Source: Halobaculum roseum
Lineage (GTDB): Archaea > Halobacteriota > Halobacteria > Halobacteriales > Haloferacaceae
DNA: 64,000 nucleotides
Direction: 5' to 3'
Assembly (NCBI RefSeq): GCF_019880245.1
Contig: NZ_CP082286.1
Span: forward strand, 1,506,521 to 1,570,520
Position numbers and translations under genes: made by a program. The notes below the pieces were generated by a model. The model did no database searches, was not told the DNA's origin, and saw only the letters and a list, made by a program, of their open reading frames with translations. Positions within the stretch are counted from its first letter, which is position 1; every line of letters starts with the position of its first letter. Below are positions 15,293 through 27,454 of the stretch, piece after piece.

Positions 15293-17638
15293 TCACGTCG
15301 GCTTGCCGGCACCGCCCAAGCGCCGGAGGACCGGGGCGTGGCGGCGGACCAGGTCGTCGGCCGCCTCGACGGCCCGCCGGGCCTCCGCCTCGTCGACGCC
15401 GCCCCCGTAGCGGGCGCGCTCGTACGCCTCCGCGACGGTGCGGGCGGACTCGCCGAACCGGTCGCGAGAGAGCGCCCCGACGTACTGCCGGGGCGTCTCG
15501 CCCGGGCGACGCGGTCGGTAGACGACCGACGCGAGGTACTCCAGGCGCCGGAACGCCCGCTCGGCGTCCGTGTCGGGGTCGGCGCTGGACTGGTGGAGCA
15601 GCCAGACCGTCCGTCGGACCCGCCCCGTCAGGCCGAGGCGGCGCGCGCCGGCGACGACGCCGACCAGCGCGGCGGCGCCGACGACGACGTCCTCGCGGGT
15701 GGGCGTCCATCCCTCGTCGCCGTCGCCGCCGCCGGATCCGCCGCCGGCGGGCGTCGCGTTCGCGGTGAGGCCGCCGGGGCCGGCGGTGGCGACCGTCGCG
15801 TTGCCGAACTGGTCGATGCCGGGGTCGACCGCCTCGGCGCCGGGGTCCGAGTTGGCGGGAGTGGAGCCGGCGTCGGGTGTCGCGGTCGGCGTCTCGTAGC
15901 TCCCGTCCTCCGAGCCCGCGGCGTCGACGTTCTCGGTTCCCTCCTCGCGGGCGGACTCGACGCTCGCCTGTTCGGCGGTCTCGCGCGGGCCCGACGGGGT
16001 GGGGTCGAACCGGACCCAGCCGTGGCCGGGGAAGTACACCTCGACCCACGCGTGGGAGTCGAGGCCCCGGACGACCCACTCGTCCTCGGCGACGCGCTGG
16101 CCGGACGTGTAGCCGGTGACGAACCGGGCCGGGACGCCCTGGGTTCGCAACATCGCGACCATCGTCGTCGCGTAGTAGACGCAGTAGCCCGCGTCCATCT
16201 CGAACAGGAAGCTGTCGGCGGTGTTGCCCTGCGGGGGCGGCACGTCCAGCGAGTACTCCTTCGTCCGTTCGAGGTACCGCTCGACGGCGACGGCCGCCTC
16301 GTAGGGGTTCGACGCGTCCGCCCGGTCGATCACCTCGGCGGTGCGCTCGCCGACGCGATCGGGCGTGCTCTCGGGCAACTGCGTGTACCGCGAGGAGACC
16401 GACGACGGGTAGTCCGTCCCGGCGCGGCGGAGTTCCCCGGCGGTCGCGTTCGGGCGCTGGCTGACGACGGTGTAGGTGTCGTTCTCCAGCAGCGTCGTCC
16501 CGGGCTTGAGCCCGCCGTGGTCGGTCACCTGCGCGGTGTCTGCCGCGCGGCCGCGGAGTTCGACGGGCTTCCACGCCGCCGGCAGCGCGTCCATCTGCCC
16601 GCGCGCGGTCACCCGCTGGGTGAGGCGGTCGCTCTCGCCGGCCGGCTCGCCGAGCGATCCGGATCCGGAGTAGGGACTCGTCTCGCCCGTTCTGACCCAC
16701 CTTCCGCCCGTGTAGCGGTCGTACGAGCCGACGCGCCAGTAGGCGGGCTCGTCGGCCTCGACGGTGAAGCGGACCTCGGGCGAGAGGCGGATGCTCCCGA
16801 GCACGCCGACGGAGTCGGTGTTCGCCACCAAGCTCGACTCGACGGTCGGGGAGTCGCCGCCGGGGAGCACGGGGTTCGTCGCGCTCCCGGGGACGACGGT
16901 GACGACGGAGGTGACGACGACCATCGCGGCGACGACGACCGCGAGCGTGTCCCACTGGGCGAGCACGCCCGAGCGCCCGGCGGCGGCCAGCTCGGAGAAG
17001 CCGATCGCGAGCGTGACCCCGACCGCGGCCGCGAGGGCGACGCCGACGCCGGCGTCGCCGGTGAGGACGAAGAAGCCGGTCGTGGCCGCGCCGACCGTCG
17101 CGGCCGCCGGGTAGCGCCGGCGGACGAGGAAGTACGTCGAGAGGAACGTCGGCACGGGGACGAGAAACAGCGCCCACGCGCCGGCGTTGAGCAGCCGCAG
17201 CACCGACAGCCCCGTGAGCAGCGCGAGCACGTCGCCGGCGACGCGCCCGGCGGTGAACAGCGCGCGCGCCGACGGCGGCACCGACATGAAGTAGCCGACC
17301 AGCGCGAGCGCGAAGCCGACGGCGGCGAGGCCGACGGCGGTCCGCTCGCGGAGGAAGCCCCCGAGCCACGCGGCCGCCGCCGCGACGACCGCCACCTCCA
17401 TCAGGAGGAACGTCGCGCCCCCGACCACGTCGACGACGTGGTGGAACACCGCGAGAAAGGACGCGACCGCGAGGGCGACGCCGGCAGCCGCCGGAGTTCG
17501 GACCGCCGCGGCGACCGAGTAACGGCCGGCGGCGTCCCCGTCGTCGCCTCCGGAACCCCCGCCGCGGTCGGCGGAGCCGTCGCCGGCGGTCCGTCCGGAT
17601 CCCATCCCGCCGAACCGGTTTCCGACGGGCGTGCTCAC
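15293..17638 (-). CDS. membrane transglutaminase-like protein (TgpA-like)
   Basis: 781 residues. Several transmembrane helices occupy about 30-245. An extracellular transglutaminase-like domain follows with catalytic Cys in 'DAGYCVYYATTM' (about 485), His in 'DSHAWVEVYFPGHGW' (about 529) and Asp in 'VRFDPTPSG' (about 543). A disordered linker, one more transmembrane helix near 650 and a cytoplasmic helical tail follow. Its start overlaps the DUF58 stop by 4 bp. With MoxR and DUF58 upstream this is the widespread MoxR-DUF58-transglutaminase module, thought to act in cell-envelope protein maturation. Activity (crosslinking or proteolysis) is not decided by sequence. Confidence 0.88.
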   Translation of the reverse strand: MSTPVGNRFGGMGSGRTAGDGSADRGGGSGGDDGDAAGRYSVAAAVRTPAAAGVALAVASFLAVFHHVVDVVGGATFLLMEVAVVAAAAAWLGGFLRERTAVGLAAVGFALALVGYFMSVPPSARALFTAGRVAGDVLALLTGLSVLRLLNAGAWALFLVPVPTFLSTYFLVRRRYPAAATVGAATTGFFVLTGDAGVGVALAAAVGVTLAIGFSELAAAGRSGVLAQWDTLAVVVAAMVVVTSVVTVVPGSATNPVLPGGDSPTVESSLVANTDSVGVLGSIRLSPEVRFTVEADEPAYWRVGSYDRYTGGRWVRTGETSPYSGSGSLGEPAGESDRLTQRVTARGQMDALPAAWKPVELRGRAADTAQVTDHGGLKPGTTLLENDTYTVVSQRPNATAGELRRAGTDYPSSVSSRYTQLPESTPDRVGERTAEVIDRADASNPYEAAVAVERYLERTKEYSLDVPPPQGNTADSFLFEMDAGYCVYYATTMVAMLRTQGVPARFVTGYTSGQRVAEDEWVVRGLDSHAWVEVYFPGHGWVRFDPTPSGPRETAEQASVESAREEGTENVDAAGSEDGSYETPTATPDAGSTPANSDPGAEAVDPGIDQFGNATVATAGPGGLTANATPAGGGSGGGDGDEGWTPTREDVVVGAAALVGVVAGARRLGLTGRVRRTVWLLHQSSADPDTDAERAFRRLEYLASVVYRPRRPGETPRQYVGALSRDRFGESARTVAEAYERARYGGGVDEAEARRAVEAADDLVRRHAPVLRRLGGAGKPT

Positions 17639-18729
17639 GCGATCACCTCCCCGTCGCCGGCGGCCTCGCGACTCCCTCGGGCGCGATCGAGGCGCGGGTC
17701 GGGGCGCGAGACGCCGTACGTCGCGGGCCGGTCCGAGCGGAAGTCGGCGAACTCGTGGTCCTCGCCGGCGACGGAGACGCGGACGCCGTCGGCCTCGCCG
17801 TAGACGGTGACGTCCGCGTCGGCGTCGGCGACGCGTCCGGGTCCGATCACCGCCAGCCGCTCCAGCAGGCGCACCTGGCTGCCGCGCTCGCCGGTGACGG
17901 TGAGCGTTCCGTCGGGGAGGGACACGTCGACCGGGACGCCGTCCTCGACGAGTGCGAGCGCGATGCTCGCGGTCGCCTCGGCCATGCCGTCGGCGGCGCC
18001 GGGCGCCGCGGCCGCGCCGGCGGCGACCGAGACCGCCTCCGTCTCCGCCTCCGCGGAGAACTCCTTGACGATGAGGTCGTCGCGCTTGGCGGTCGACTTC
18101 CAGTGCACGTCGCGCAGCGAGTCGCCGCGGTCGTACTCGCGGAGGCGGTCGAACTCGCGGCGCTCCTCGTGGACGCCCGTCTCGTGGAGCGCGCGCAGGT
18201 CGCGGCGCGCCCAGCCGGCGATGGCGTGGACCGCGGGGTAGACGAGCACCTCGCTCGTCTCCGTCGTCGAGAGGTCGGTCTCCGCGAGCCCGAGCGCGTC
18301 GCGGGCGGTCACGCCGGCCGGGCCGAGGCGGTGGCGTCCGCGCGACTCGTAGGTAACGTCGTACTCGACGGGGACGGCGCCGACGACCGTCTCGAAGACG
18401 ACCCGGTCGGCGTCGACGCCGTCGCCGACCCGCTCGCGGACGCGGCCGGCGAACGGGCGGTCCATTCCCTCGTCGGCGCTCGGGCGGGGGCCGTCGCGGT
18501 CGCCGAAGAACAGCCGGACCGGATACGTCCGGCCGACGTGGTCGTCCGGCGGCACGTCGCGCGCGACCGCCGGGGGCTCGACCCAGCGTAGCTGAAGGTA
18601 GGCGGCGCTCAACGCGACGATCGCGGGCACGACGACGGCGTTGAGCGATCGCGGGCCGAACGCGAGCCCGGAGGCGACCGCGACGACCGCGACGGCGACG
18701 ACCGCCTTCCCGCGTCGGGTGAGCCGCAT
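17635..18729 (-). CDS. DUF58 membrane protein
   Basis: 364 residues. Two N-terminal transmembrane segments (about 8-26 and 29-47) precede a beta-rich region, then the signature 'REYDRGDSLRDVHWKSTAKRD' at about 197-217 and a degenerate von Willebrand A-like region. DUF58 proteins are usually substrates or partners of MoxR AAA ATPases. It is the middle gene of an operon: the MoxR stop lies 2 bp upstream and its own stop overlaps the transglutaminase start. Confidence 0.9.
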   Translation of the reverse strand: MRLTRRGKAVVAVAVVAVASGLAFGPRSLNAVVVPAIVALSAAYLQLRWVEPPAVARDVPPDDHVGRTYPVRLFFGDRDGPRPSADEGMDRPFAGRVRERVGDGVDADRVVFETVVGAVPVEYDVTYESRGRHRLGPAGVTARDALGLAETDLSTTETSEVLVYPAVHAIAGWARRDLRALHETGVHEERREFDRLREYDRGDSLRDVHWKSTAKRDDLIVKEFSAEAETEAVSVAAGAAAAPGAADGMAEATASIALALVEDGVPVDVSLPDGTLTVTGERGSQVRLLERLAVIGPGRVADADADVTVYGEADGVRVSVAGEDHEFADFRSDRPATYGVSRPDPRLDRARGSREAAGDGEVIA

Positions 18730-18731
18730 CG

Positions 18732-19730
18732 CTACTCGACGGGCACCGACGAGAGGGCGTCCTCGACCACGTCGAGGCCGGACTCGCTGCCGGTCCGGGG
18801 ACGGACGCGGTGGGCGAACACCGACGGCGCCTCCGTCTGCACGTCGTCGGGGACGACGTAGTCGCGGCCGTCGATGACGGCGCGCGCCTGCGAGGCGCGC
18901 ACGAGGGCGATGCTTCCGCGGGGACTCACGCCGAGCTGGGCGTGATCGCGGGTGTAGGTGGCGAGGTCGGTGACGTACTCGCGGACGGGTTCCGAGACGC
19001 CGACCTCGCCGACGGTGGCGCGGGCGCGGCGAAGCTCCTCGGTGGTCGCTACCGGCTCCAGCGACTCGATCGGGTGCTCGCCGGCCGTGCGGTCCAGCAT
19101 CTCCGTCTCGTCGGCCCGGTCCGGGTAGCCGAGCCGGAGCTTCTTCATGAACCGGTCGATCTCCGCAAGCGGGAGCTCGTAGGTGCGCCCGGGCTCGACG
19201 TCGTTCTGGGTCGCGATGACGGTGAAGGGGTCGGGGAGCTCGCGGGTGACGCCGTCGACGGTGACCTGCCCCTCCTCCATCGCCTCCAGCAGCGCCGACT
19301 GCGTCTTCGGCGGCGCGCGGTTGATCTCGTCGCCGAGGACGATGTTCGCGAACACCGGCCCCGGGCGGAACTCGAACTCGCCGGTCTTCTGGTTGTACAC
19401 GTTGATTCCGGTCACGTCCGACGGGAGGAGGTCGGGCGTGAACTGGACGCGCTTGAACTCGCAGTCGACCGAGGTCGCAAGCGAGCGCGCGAGCATCGTC
19501 TTGCCGACGCCGGGCACGTCCTCGAGGAGGAGGTGGCCCCGGCCGAGCACGGTCACGAGGATGTGCTCGACGGCGGCGTCGTTGCCGACGATGACGCGGG
19601 CGACGTTGTCGGCGACGCGGTCGACGAGGTCGGCCGCCTCCGATACCGGAAGCGGCGCGAGGTCGTGGGGGGTCCCCTCCGGGTCCGCGCCGTCGCGGTC
19701 GGTCTCGGGCTCGGCCTCCGCGTCGCTCAC
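18732..19730 (-). CDS. MoxR-family AAA ATPase
   Basis: 332 residues from GTG 19730, chosen over the longer frame (to 19796) because a TATA-like GTGTATTC lies 20-27 nt upstream and the earlier residues are unlike the family. Walker A reads 'EDVPGVGKT', Walker B 'VLGDEINRAPPKTQSALLE', and sensor 1 'VIATQND'. This is a chaperone-like ATPase that remodels partner complexes. It is first in an operon with DUF58 and transglutaminase genes, which are likely its clients. Confidence 0.92.
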   Translation of the reverse strand: MSDAEAEPETDRDGADPEGTPHDLAPLPVSEAADLVDRVADNVARVIVGNDAAVEHILVTVLGRGHLLLEDVPGVGKTMLARSLATSVDCEFKRVQFTPDLLPSDVTGINVYNQKTGEFEFRPGPVFANIVLGDEINRAPPKTQSALLEAMEEGQVTVDGVTRELPDPFTVIATQNDVEPGRTYELPLAEIDRFMKKLRLGYPDRADETEMLDRTAGEHPIESLEPVATTEELRRARATVGEVGVSEPVREYVTDLATYTRDHAQLGVSPRGSIALVRASQARAVIDGRDYVVPDDVQTEAPSVFAHRVRPRTGSESGLDVVEDALSSVPVE

Positions 19731-20068
19731 GCGTCGTACACCCCGGCGGGAGAATACACCCGGATGCGGGCTGTCTGGGTGTCGTTCACAGACCACGTCA
19801 AGGGCCGAACGGACCTAACTCTGCCGCATGCGGACGTACGTCATACCGAACCGTCACGGCGTCGCCGCCGTACCGTTCCGGGGGTCTATCGAGCCGTCCG
19901 GATCCGAACTGAGGGGCGACGAGCCGATCGAACGGAACACGAGCCGTGCGGAACGAGCCCGATCGCTTCGGGTGGAACCCGGCCGCCGACCGTCCGGACC
20001 GCGGTCGGTCGACTGAGAAAGGATTAGGTAGGTCCGATTTCGAGAGATAGCCGATTCGGGTGCGAGAC
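19731..20068. other. divergent intergenic region, promoters only
   Basis: About 340 bp separates the MoxR operon from the methyltransferase-like gene. I see a TATA-like element for moxR (near 19750-19758, minus strand) and GGATTAGGTA near 20021-20030 for the rightward gene. Short open frames here lack conserved character. Nothing else is recognised. Confidence 0.6.
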
Positions 20069-22312
20069 ATGTCAGGTGCCCCACGCGGTTCGTACGGACA
20101 GGGCTTCGTTGAGCGCGTCGTCGAGGCGGCCGACCGGGCCGAGGCGACGCTCGGCGCCGACGCCGGCGCCGAGACCGTCGCGGCGACGCTGTGTGCGGCG
20201 CTGTTCGGCGACGTGCTGGGGTACGACCCCGACGCGTACGATCTGGACGGTCGCGTCGGGCGGCTCCGCGACGACGACGGCGCCGTGAGCGCGACGTTCG
20301 CGGCGGTCGGACGCGACGCCGAGAACGTGGGCGCCGCGGTGGTCGCGGCGTTCGAGGCCGCCAGCGCCGAGCCGACGGCCCGATACGTCGTCGCGGGGGG
20401 GTTCGACCGGCTGCTCGTCTTCGAGCGCGTCGACCGCGAGGGAGCCGAGAAGGGAGGGGACGGCGGAAGCGCCGGGGACATCGAGAACGCCGAGGACGGC
20501 GAGAGCACAGAGGAGGTCCGGACCGTCGCGGGCGTCTCCGCGGTCACCCACACCGCGATCCCGCTGGCGCGGATCGTCGACGCCGGGCGCCAGGGGCGGC
20601 TCTCGCAGACGCTCCGGCCGGCCCAACAGCTCGCCGTCGCGAAGCTGACCGCGTTGCGGCCGGCGGAGCTGTCCGCGGTCGACGACGCGGGGGATGTCGA
20701 CGACGCCGACGGCGTCGGTACGTCCGGGCGCCACGCCGTCGCCGACGACGACGGGCTCGACACGCTCGTCGGGACGCTGCGCGACTGCCTCGGCGACCTG
20801 CTCGCGCCGGCCGTCGAGTCGGCACAGGCGCGGCTCGTCGACGACCTCGACGGGTACGACGAGCGCGCGGCCGACCTCCGGGACGCGGTCCGCGCCGCCC
20901 GCCGCGGCGACGGCGACGAGACCGCCGCCGGGCCGGCACGCGCGCGACTGCTCGCCCACGAGCGCGACCACGCCGACGCGCGGGCGCTGCGTGCCGCCTA
21001 CGGCACGTGGGTCCGCGGCGCCGGCCGGACGGGATTCACGCCCTCGGAGAACCGCCGGGCGTTCGCCCGCGTCGTCGCCTTCCAGCTCGTCGAGGAGGCG
21101 CTGCTGGAGCGGGTGTTCGCGGGGATGGACCTCCTCGACGAGGCGCTCACCGGCGACGCACTCGAGCGGTTCGGGGAGTTCGCCGAGGGGATGGGCGTCG
21201 AGCGCGACGCGGGCGACCTGCTCGGGCTGGCCCGCGAGCGCCGCGCGGACGCCTACGACCGGCGTGCGCCGGACTTGGCCGGCTGGGCGCTCGACGACGA
21301 CGGGGTCACGGCGGCGATCTCGCGGACGGTCGGGTACCTCGATCACTTCTCGTTCGAGGGCGACCCCGACCGCGCGGTCGCCGCCTACGACCGCCTGCTT
21401 TCTGTCGCGGGCCTGCATGGGATCGAGACGGACCCCGCCGCTCCGGACCCGCTTCCCGAGGCCCTGCTCGATGCGGCCGGCTACGACGCCTCGACGGACG
21501 CGGGCCTGCACGGGATCGAGGGCGACCTCCTCGACCCCGCCGTCGGCGACGGGCGGTACCTGCTCGCGGCCGCGGAGCGGCTCCGTTCGGGATTCGCGGA
21601 CGCCGAGCCGGCCGACCGACTGCGGACCCTCGGCGAGCGGCTGACGGGCGCGAGCCCGGACCCGCTGGCGTGTCGCGTGACCGAGACGCGGCTGTTGCTG
21701 CGGCTGCTCGGCGACTACCGCGAGGCGCGGTGGGAGGACCCGACGTTCACGCTCGACTCCCTCCCGGTATACTGCACGAACCCCCTGATCCGAGACGGCC
21801 ACGAGCCGGCCGCCCTGGCCCGGGAGGACTACGACTACGTGGTCGGCGCGCCGCCGGCGACGCTGCGGCGCGACGTGGCCGACGGCCCGGTCGCCGACGC
21901 GTACGCCGACTACGACGCGGCGTACTACACCTACGACACCTCCGCGCTGTACGTCGAGCGCGCGAGCGACTGGCTCGCCGAGAACGGGACGCTCGCGCTC
22001 CGGGTCGCCGGCCGGTTCCGCGACACGCGGTTCGGGGAGAAGCTCCGCGAACGCATCCCGCAGTGGTACCGGCTGGAGGCGCTTCGGGAGGTCCCGGGCG
22101 AGGCGGCCGGCGGCACCCCGGTCCTGCTGGTCGCGCGGCGCTTCCGGAGGAACGAGTCCTTCGTCGACCCCGACGAGTACGAGCCGCCGACGTACGGCTT
22201 CACCTACGCCGAGGGGCTCGCCGACGGGGGCGTGCGGCGCTCGTCGGCCCGGCTGACCGCCGAGCACTGGGAGTGGGACGCCGACGGCGACGACGACGAG
22301 ATCGGGATCTGA
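20069..22312 (+). CDS. N6-adenine methyltransferase-like protein with degenerate catalytic motif
   Basis: 747 residues from ATG 20069 (a GTG at 20060 is in frame). The order of parts recalls type IIG/Eco57I-like methylases: an N-terminal domain with a degenerate nuclease-like region, helical middle, then motif I as 'DPAVGDGRYLL' (about 489) and motif IV as 'DYDYVVGAPPA' (about 588). Active N6-adenine methylases need (N/D)PP(Y/F/W); here the Asn and aromatic residues are replaced. So it may bind DNA or S-adenosylmethionine without methylating. It precedes mutS by 70 bp on the same strand. No restriction or specificity subunit is nearby. Confidence 0.6.
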   Translation: MSGAPRGSYGQGFVERVVEAADRAEATLGADAGAETVAATLCAALFGDVLGYDPDAYDLDGRVGRLRDDDGAVSATFAAVGRDAENVGAAVVAAFEAASAEPTARYVVAGGFDRLLVFERVDREGAEKGGDGGSAGDIENAEDGESTEEVRTVAGVSAVTHTAIPLARIVDAGRQGRLSQTLRPAQQLAVAKLTALRPAELSAVDDAGDVDDADGVGTSGRHAVADDDGLDTLVGTLRDCLGDLLAPAVESAQARLVDDLDGYDERAADLRDAVRAARRGDGDETAAGPARARLLAHERDHADARALRAAYGTWVRGAGRTGFTPSENRRAFARVVAFQLVEEALLERVFAGMDLLDEALTGDALERFGEFAEGMGVERDAGDLLGLARERRADAYDRRAPDLAGWALDDDGVTAAISRTVGYLDHFSFEGDPDRAVAAYDRLLSVAGLHGIETDPAAPDPLPEALLDAAGYDASTDAGLHGIEGDLLDPAVGDGRYLLAAAERLRSGFADAEPADRLRTLGERLTGASPDPLACRVTETRLLLRLLGDYREARWEDPTFTLDSLPVYCTNPLIRDGHEPAALAREDYDYVVGAPPATLRRDVADGPVADAYADYDAAYYTYDTSALYVERASDWLAENGTLALRVAGRFRDTRFGEKLRERIPQWYRLEALREVPGEAAGGTPVLLVARRFRRNESFVDPDEYEPPTYGFTYAEGLADGGVRRSSARLTAEHWEWDADGDDDEIGI

Positions 22313-22382
22313 TCGGCGGCGCGCTCGGCGAGGCGGTGCGAAACCCTTTCGCCGCTCGCCCGCCCGCTGGCAACCAACGACT

Positions 22383-25087
<2,705 letters not shown>

Positions 25088-25091
<4 letters not shown>

Positions 25092-26776
25092 GCGAGGAGT
25101 CGTCCGGCACAGCGGTCCGCGAACTGTCCGAGGACACCGTCGAGCGCATCGCCGCGGGCGAGGTGATCACCCGGCCCGCCCGCGTCGTCGCCGAGCTGGT
25201 GGAGAACGCGCTCGACGCCGGCGCCGACCGGATCGAGGTGGCCGTCGACGGCGACGGCACCGACCGGATCCGCGTCGCCGACGACGGCCGCGGGATGGGC
25301 CGCGAGGACGCCGCCCGCGCGGTCGAGCCGCACACGACGAGCAAGATCCGTGCGGCCGACGACCTCCGAACGGCGACTACGATGGGCTTTCGCGGGGAGG
25401 CGCTGGCGGCGATCGCCGACGCCGGCGACCTCGAACTCGTGACGAGCGACGGCGCCGCGGTCGGAACGCGGGTGACCGTCGCGGACGGCGAGAAGACCGT
25501 CGAGGACGCCGGGCGCGGGCGCGGCACCACGGCCGTCGTGACGGACCTGTTCGGCGACCGGCCCGCCCGCCGGGAGTCGCTGGCGTCGCCCGCGCGGGAG
25601 TTCGGCCGGATCTCCGAGCTGCTCACGGCGTACGGGCTCGCCCGGCCCGAGGTGGCGTTCTCGCTCGAACACGACGGCCGCGAGACGGCGTCGACGCCGG
25701 GCACCGGGCTCCGGGACGCGCTCGTCGCGCTGTACGGCCGGGAGACCGGCGGCGAGTCGACGGCGGTCACCCACCGCGCCGGCGTCGATCTGGCAGACCG
25801 GTCGGCCGACCTCGCGGTCGAGGGGCGGCTCTGCTATCCGTCGACGACCAGGTCGACCCGGGAACACGTCCACGTCGCCGTGAACGGCCGGCCCGTCCGC
25901 GACGACGACCTCCGGCGGGCCGTCGCGCGCGGGTACGGGAACCTGCTTCCCGGCGGACGGGAGCCGGTCGCCGTCGTCCGCCTCGACCTACCGGCGTGGG
26001 CGGTCGACCCGAACGTCCACCCCGCGAAGGAGCGCGTCGCGATCCGCGGGGGCGACGCCGTCGCCGACGCGGTCGAGGCCGGGGTTCGGGAGGCGCTGAC
26101 GACCGCCGACCTCCGCAGGTCCGGCGAGGTGGCGATGGATCTCGACTCCTCGCTTTCGCCCGCGGAGGCGACGGAGTCGGACTTCGCCGACGCGACCGTG
26201 CTCGGCGTCTTCCGTGACCTGTACGTCGTCTGCGAGTCGGGCGACGACCTGCTCGTGGTCGACCAGCACGCCGCCCACGAGCGCGTCAACTTCGAGCGCC
26301 TGCGGGAGGCCCTCGCGGACGAGGCGGTGCCGTCGGCCGAGTTGGACCCCGCGGAGACGGTGACGCTGGATCCGCCGACCGCGGCGGCCGTGGAGGAGCA
26401 CCGCGAGGCGCTCGCGGCGCTCGGCTTCTCAGTCGACCCGTTCGGCGGGACGACCTACCGAGTCACGGCGGTGCCGGCGCCGCTGGGACGCGTCGCCGAC
26501 GCGGACTCGCTGCGGGGGGTCGCGACTGACCTCCGGGAGTCGGGCGGCCGCGGGGGCGACGCCGCGGCGGCCCTGCGGGAGGGTCTGCTCGCGGACCTCG
26601 CCTGTCACCCGTCGCTGAAGGCGGGCGACGCGCTCGACCGCGAGACGGCGGGTCGGCTGGTCGAGCGACTCGGCGAGTGCGAGCAGCCGTACGCCTGTCC
26701 GCACGGCCGGCCGACGGTGCTGTCGGTCGGGGCGTCGACGCTGGCGGACGGGTTCGAGCGCCACGGCTCGCGGTGA
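25088..26776 (+). CDS. mutL: DNA mismatch repair protein MutL, endonuclease type
   Basis: 562 residues. The N-terminal GHKL ATPase has 'AELVENALDAGA' (catalytic E36, Mg-binding N40), 'DDGRGM' and 'GFRGEAL'. The C-terminal domain keeps the nicking-endonuclease metal motif 'DQHAAHERVNFE' (about 391-402) along with 'ACHPSLKAGD' and 'CPHGRP'. It should therefore nick the discontinuous strand itself, as expected in organisms without MutH. GTG start at 25088 overlaps the mutS stop by 4 bp. Confidence 0.95.
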
Positions 26777-26797
26777 TCCTCCGGGGCGACGCCCCGC

Positions 26798-27073
26798 TCA
26801 CCACTCCTTGCAGTCGCCGCAGACGTAGTCGCCGTCGTCGCGCCAGCGACGGGTTACCGACTCGCCGCAGGCGTCGCAGGCGGCGCCGTCGGGCGAGTAG
26901 TCGTACGTCGGGGTCGCGGGGTCGACGGTGTCTACTGCCTCCGCGTCCGCGCCGGCGTCGGTGTCGGCCTCCGCGTCCGCGTTCGTGTCGGCGTCCGCGT
27001 CCAGCTCGGCGCCGGCGAACTCCTCCAGCGATCGGTCTTCGGGCACGGTCGAACCGAGCGCCGCCCGGGGCAT
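26798..27073 (-). CDS. small acidic zinc-ribbon protein (DUF7573-like)
   Basis: 91 residues from ATG 27073. A GTG at 27046 would start at 'PEDRSLEEFAG', which I think is the more family-like N-terminus. The C-terminus is a zinc ribbon with CxxC pairs 'CDACG' and 'CGDC' and ends 'CKEW'. Between them is an Ala/Asp/Glu-rich spacer. The DUF number is from memory and unverified. It converges on mutL and is divergent from the small membrane protein gene. Confidence 0.7.
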   Translation of the reverse strand: MPRAALGSTVPEDRSLEEFAGAELDADADTNADAEADTDAGADAEAVDTVDPATPTYDYSPDGAACDACGESVTRRWRDDGDYVCGDCKEW

Positions 27074-27167
27074 AACTCCGGCGCGAGGCGGTCGCGACCC
27101 CACGGCCCATGCTCGCGCCGTCGCCGACACATCAACGCTCAAGTCCCCGCGGGTCCGAGCGCCGAGC

Positions 27168-27413
27168 ATGGTAACCGTCATCGACTTCCTCACGCGGCTG
27201 GTCACCAGCGTCGTCGACCTGATCGTCATCTTCGTGACGGACGTGGCGCTTCGGGACCCGCTGTCGTTCGTCTCGTTCCTGTTCGGCGCCGCGTTCGTCG
27301 GCGGCGCGTCGCTGGTGATGGGCTATCTCGCGCTCGGCGCGCTGGGGTACGAGTTCGGCATCGGCAACCTCGCGGCGAAGAGCCAGCGCGAACGCGCCCG
27401 CGGCCAGCGCTGA
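27168..27413 (+). CDS. small two-helix membrane protein
   Basis: 81 residues from ATG 27168. Hydrophobic segments at about 5-27 and 35-58 are separated by a short polar turn, and a basic C-terminus ('KSQRERARGQR') suggests a cytoplasmic tail. No motif that I recognise. It shares a roughly 95-bp divergent spacer with the zinc-ribbon gene. Confidence 0.65.
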   Translation: MVTVIDFLTRLVTSVVDLIVIFVTDVALRDPLSFVSFLFGAAFVGGASLVMGYLALGALGYEFGIGNLAAKSQRERARGQR

Positions 27414-27454
27414 ACCGACCGGCCAGAACGACTTCTCCGCCGTCCTGTTCCGTC

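Noticed and set aside
20069-22312. Complete type I or type II restriction-modification system
   Set aside because: There is no specificity or separate restriction subunit, and motif IV is degenerate.
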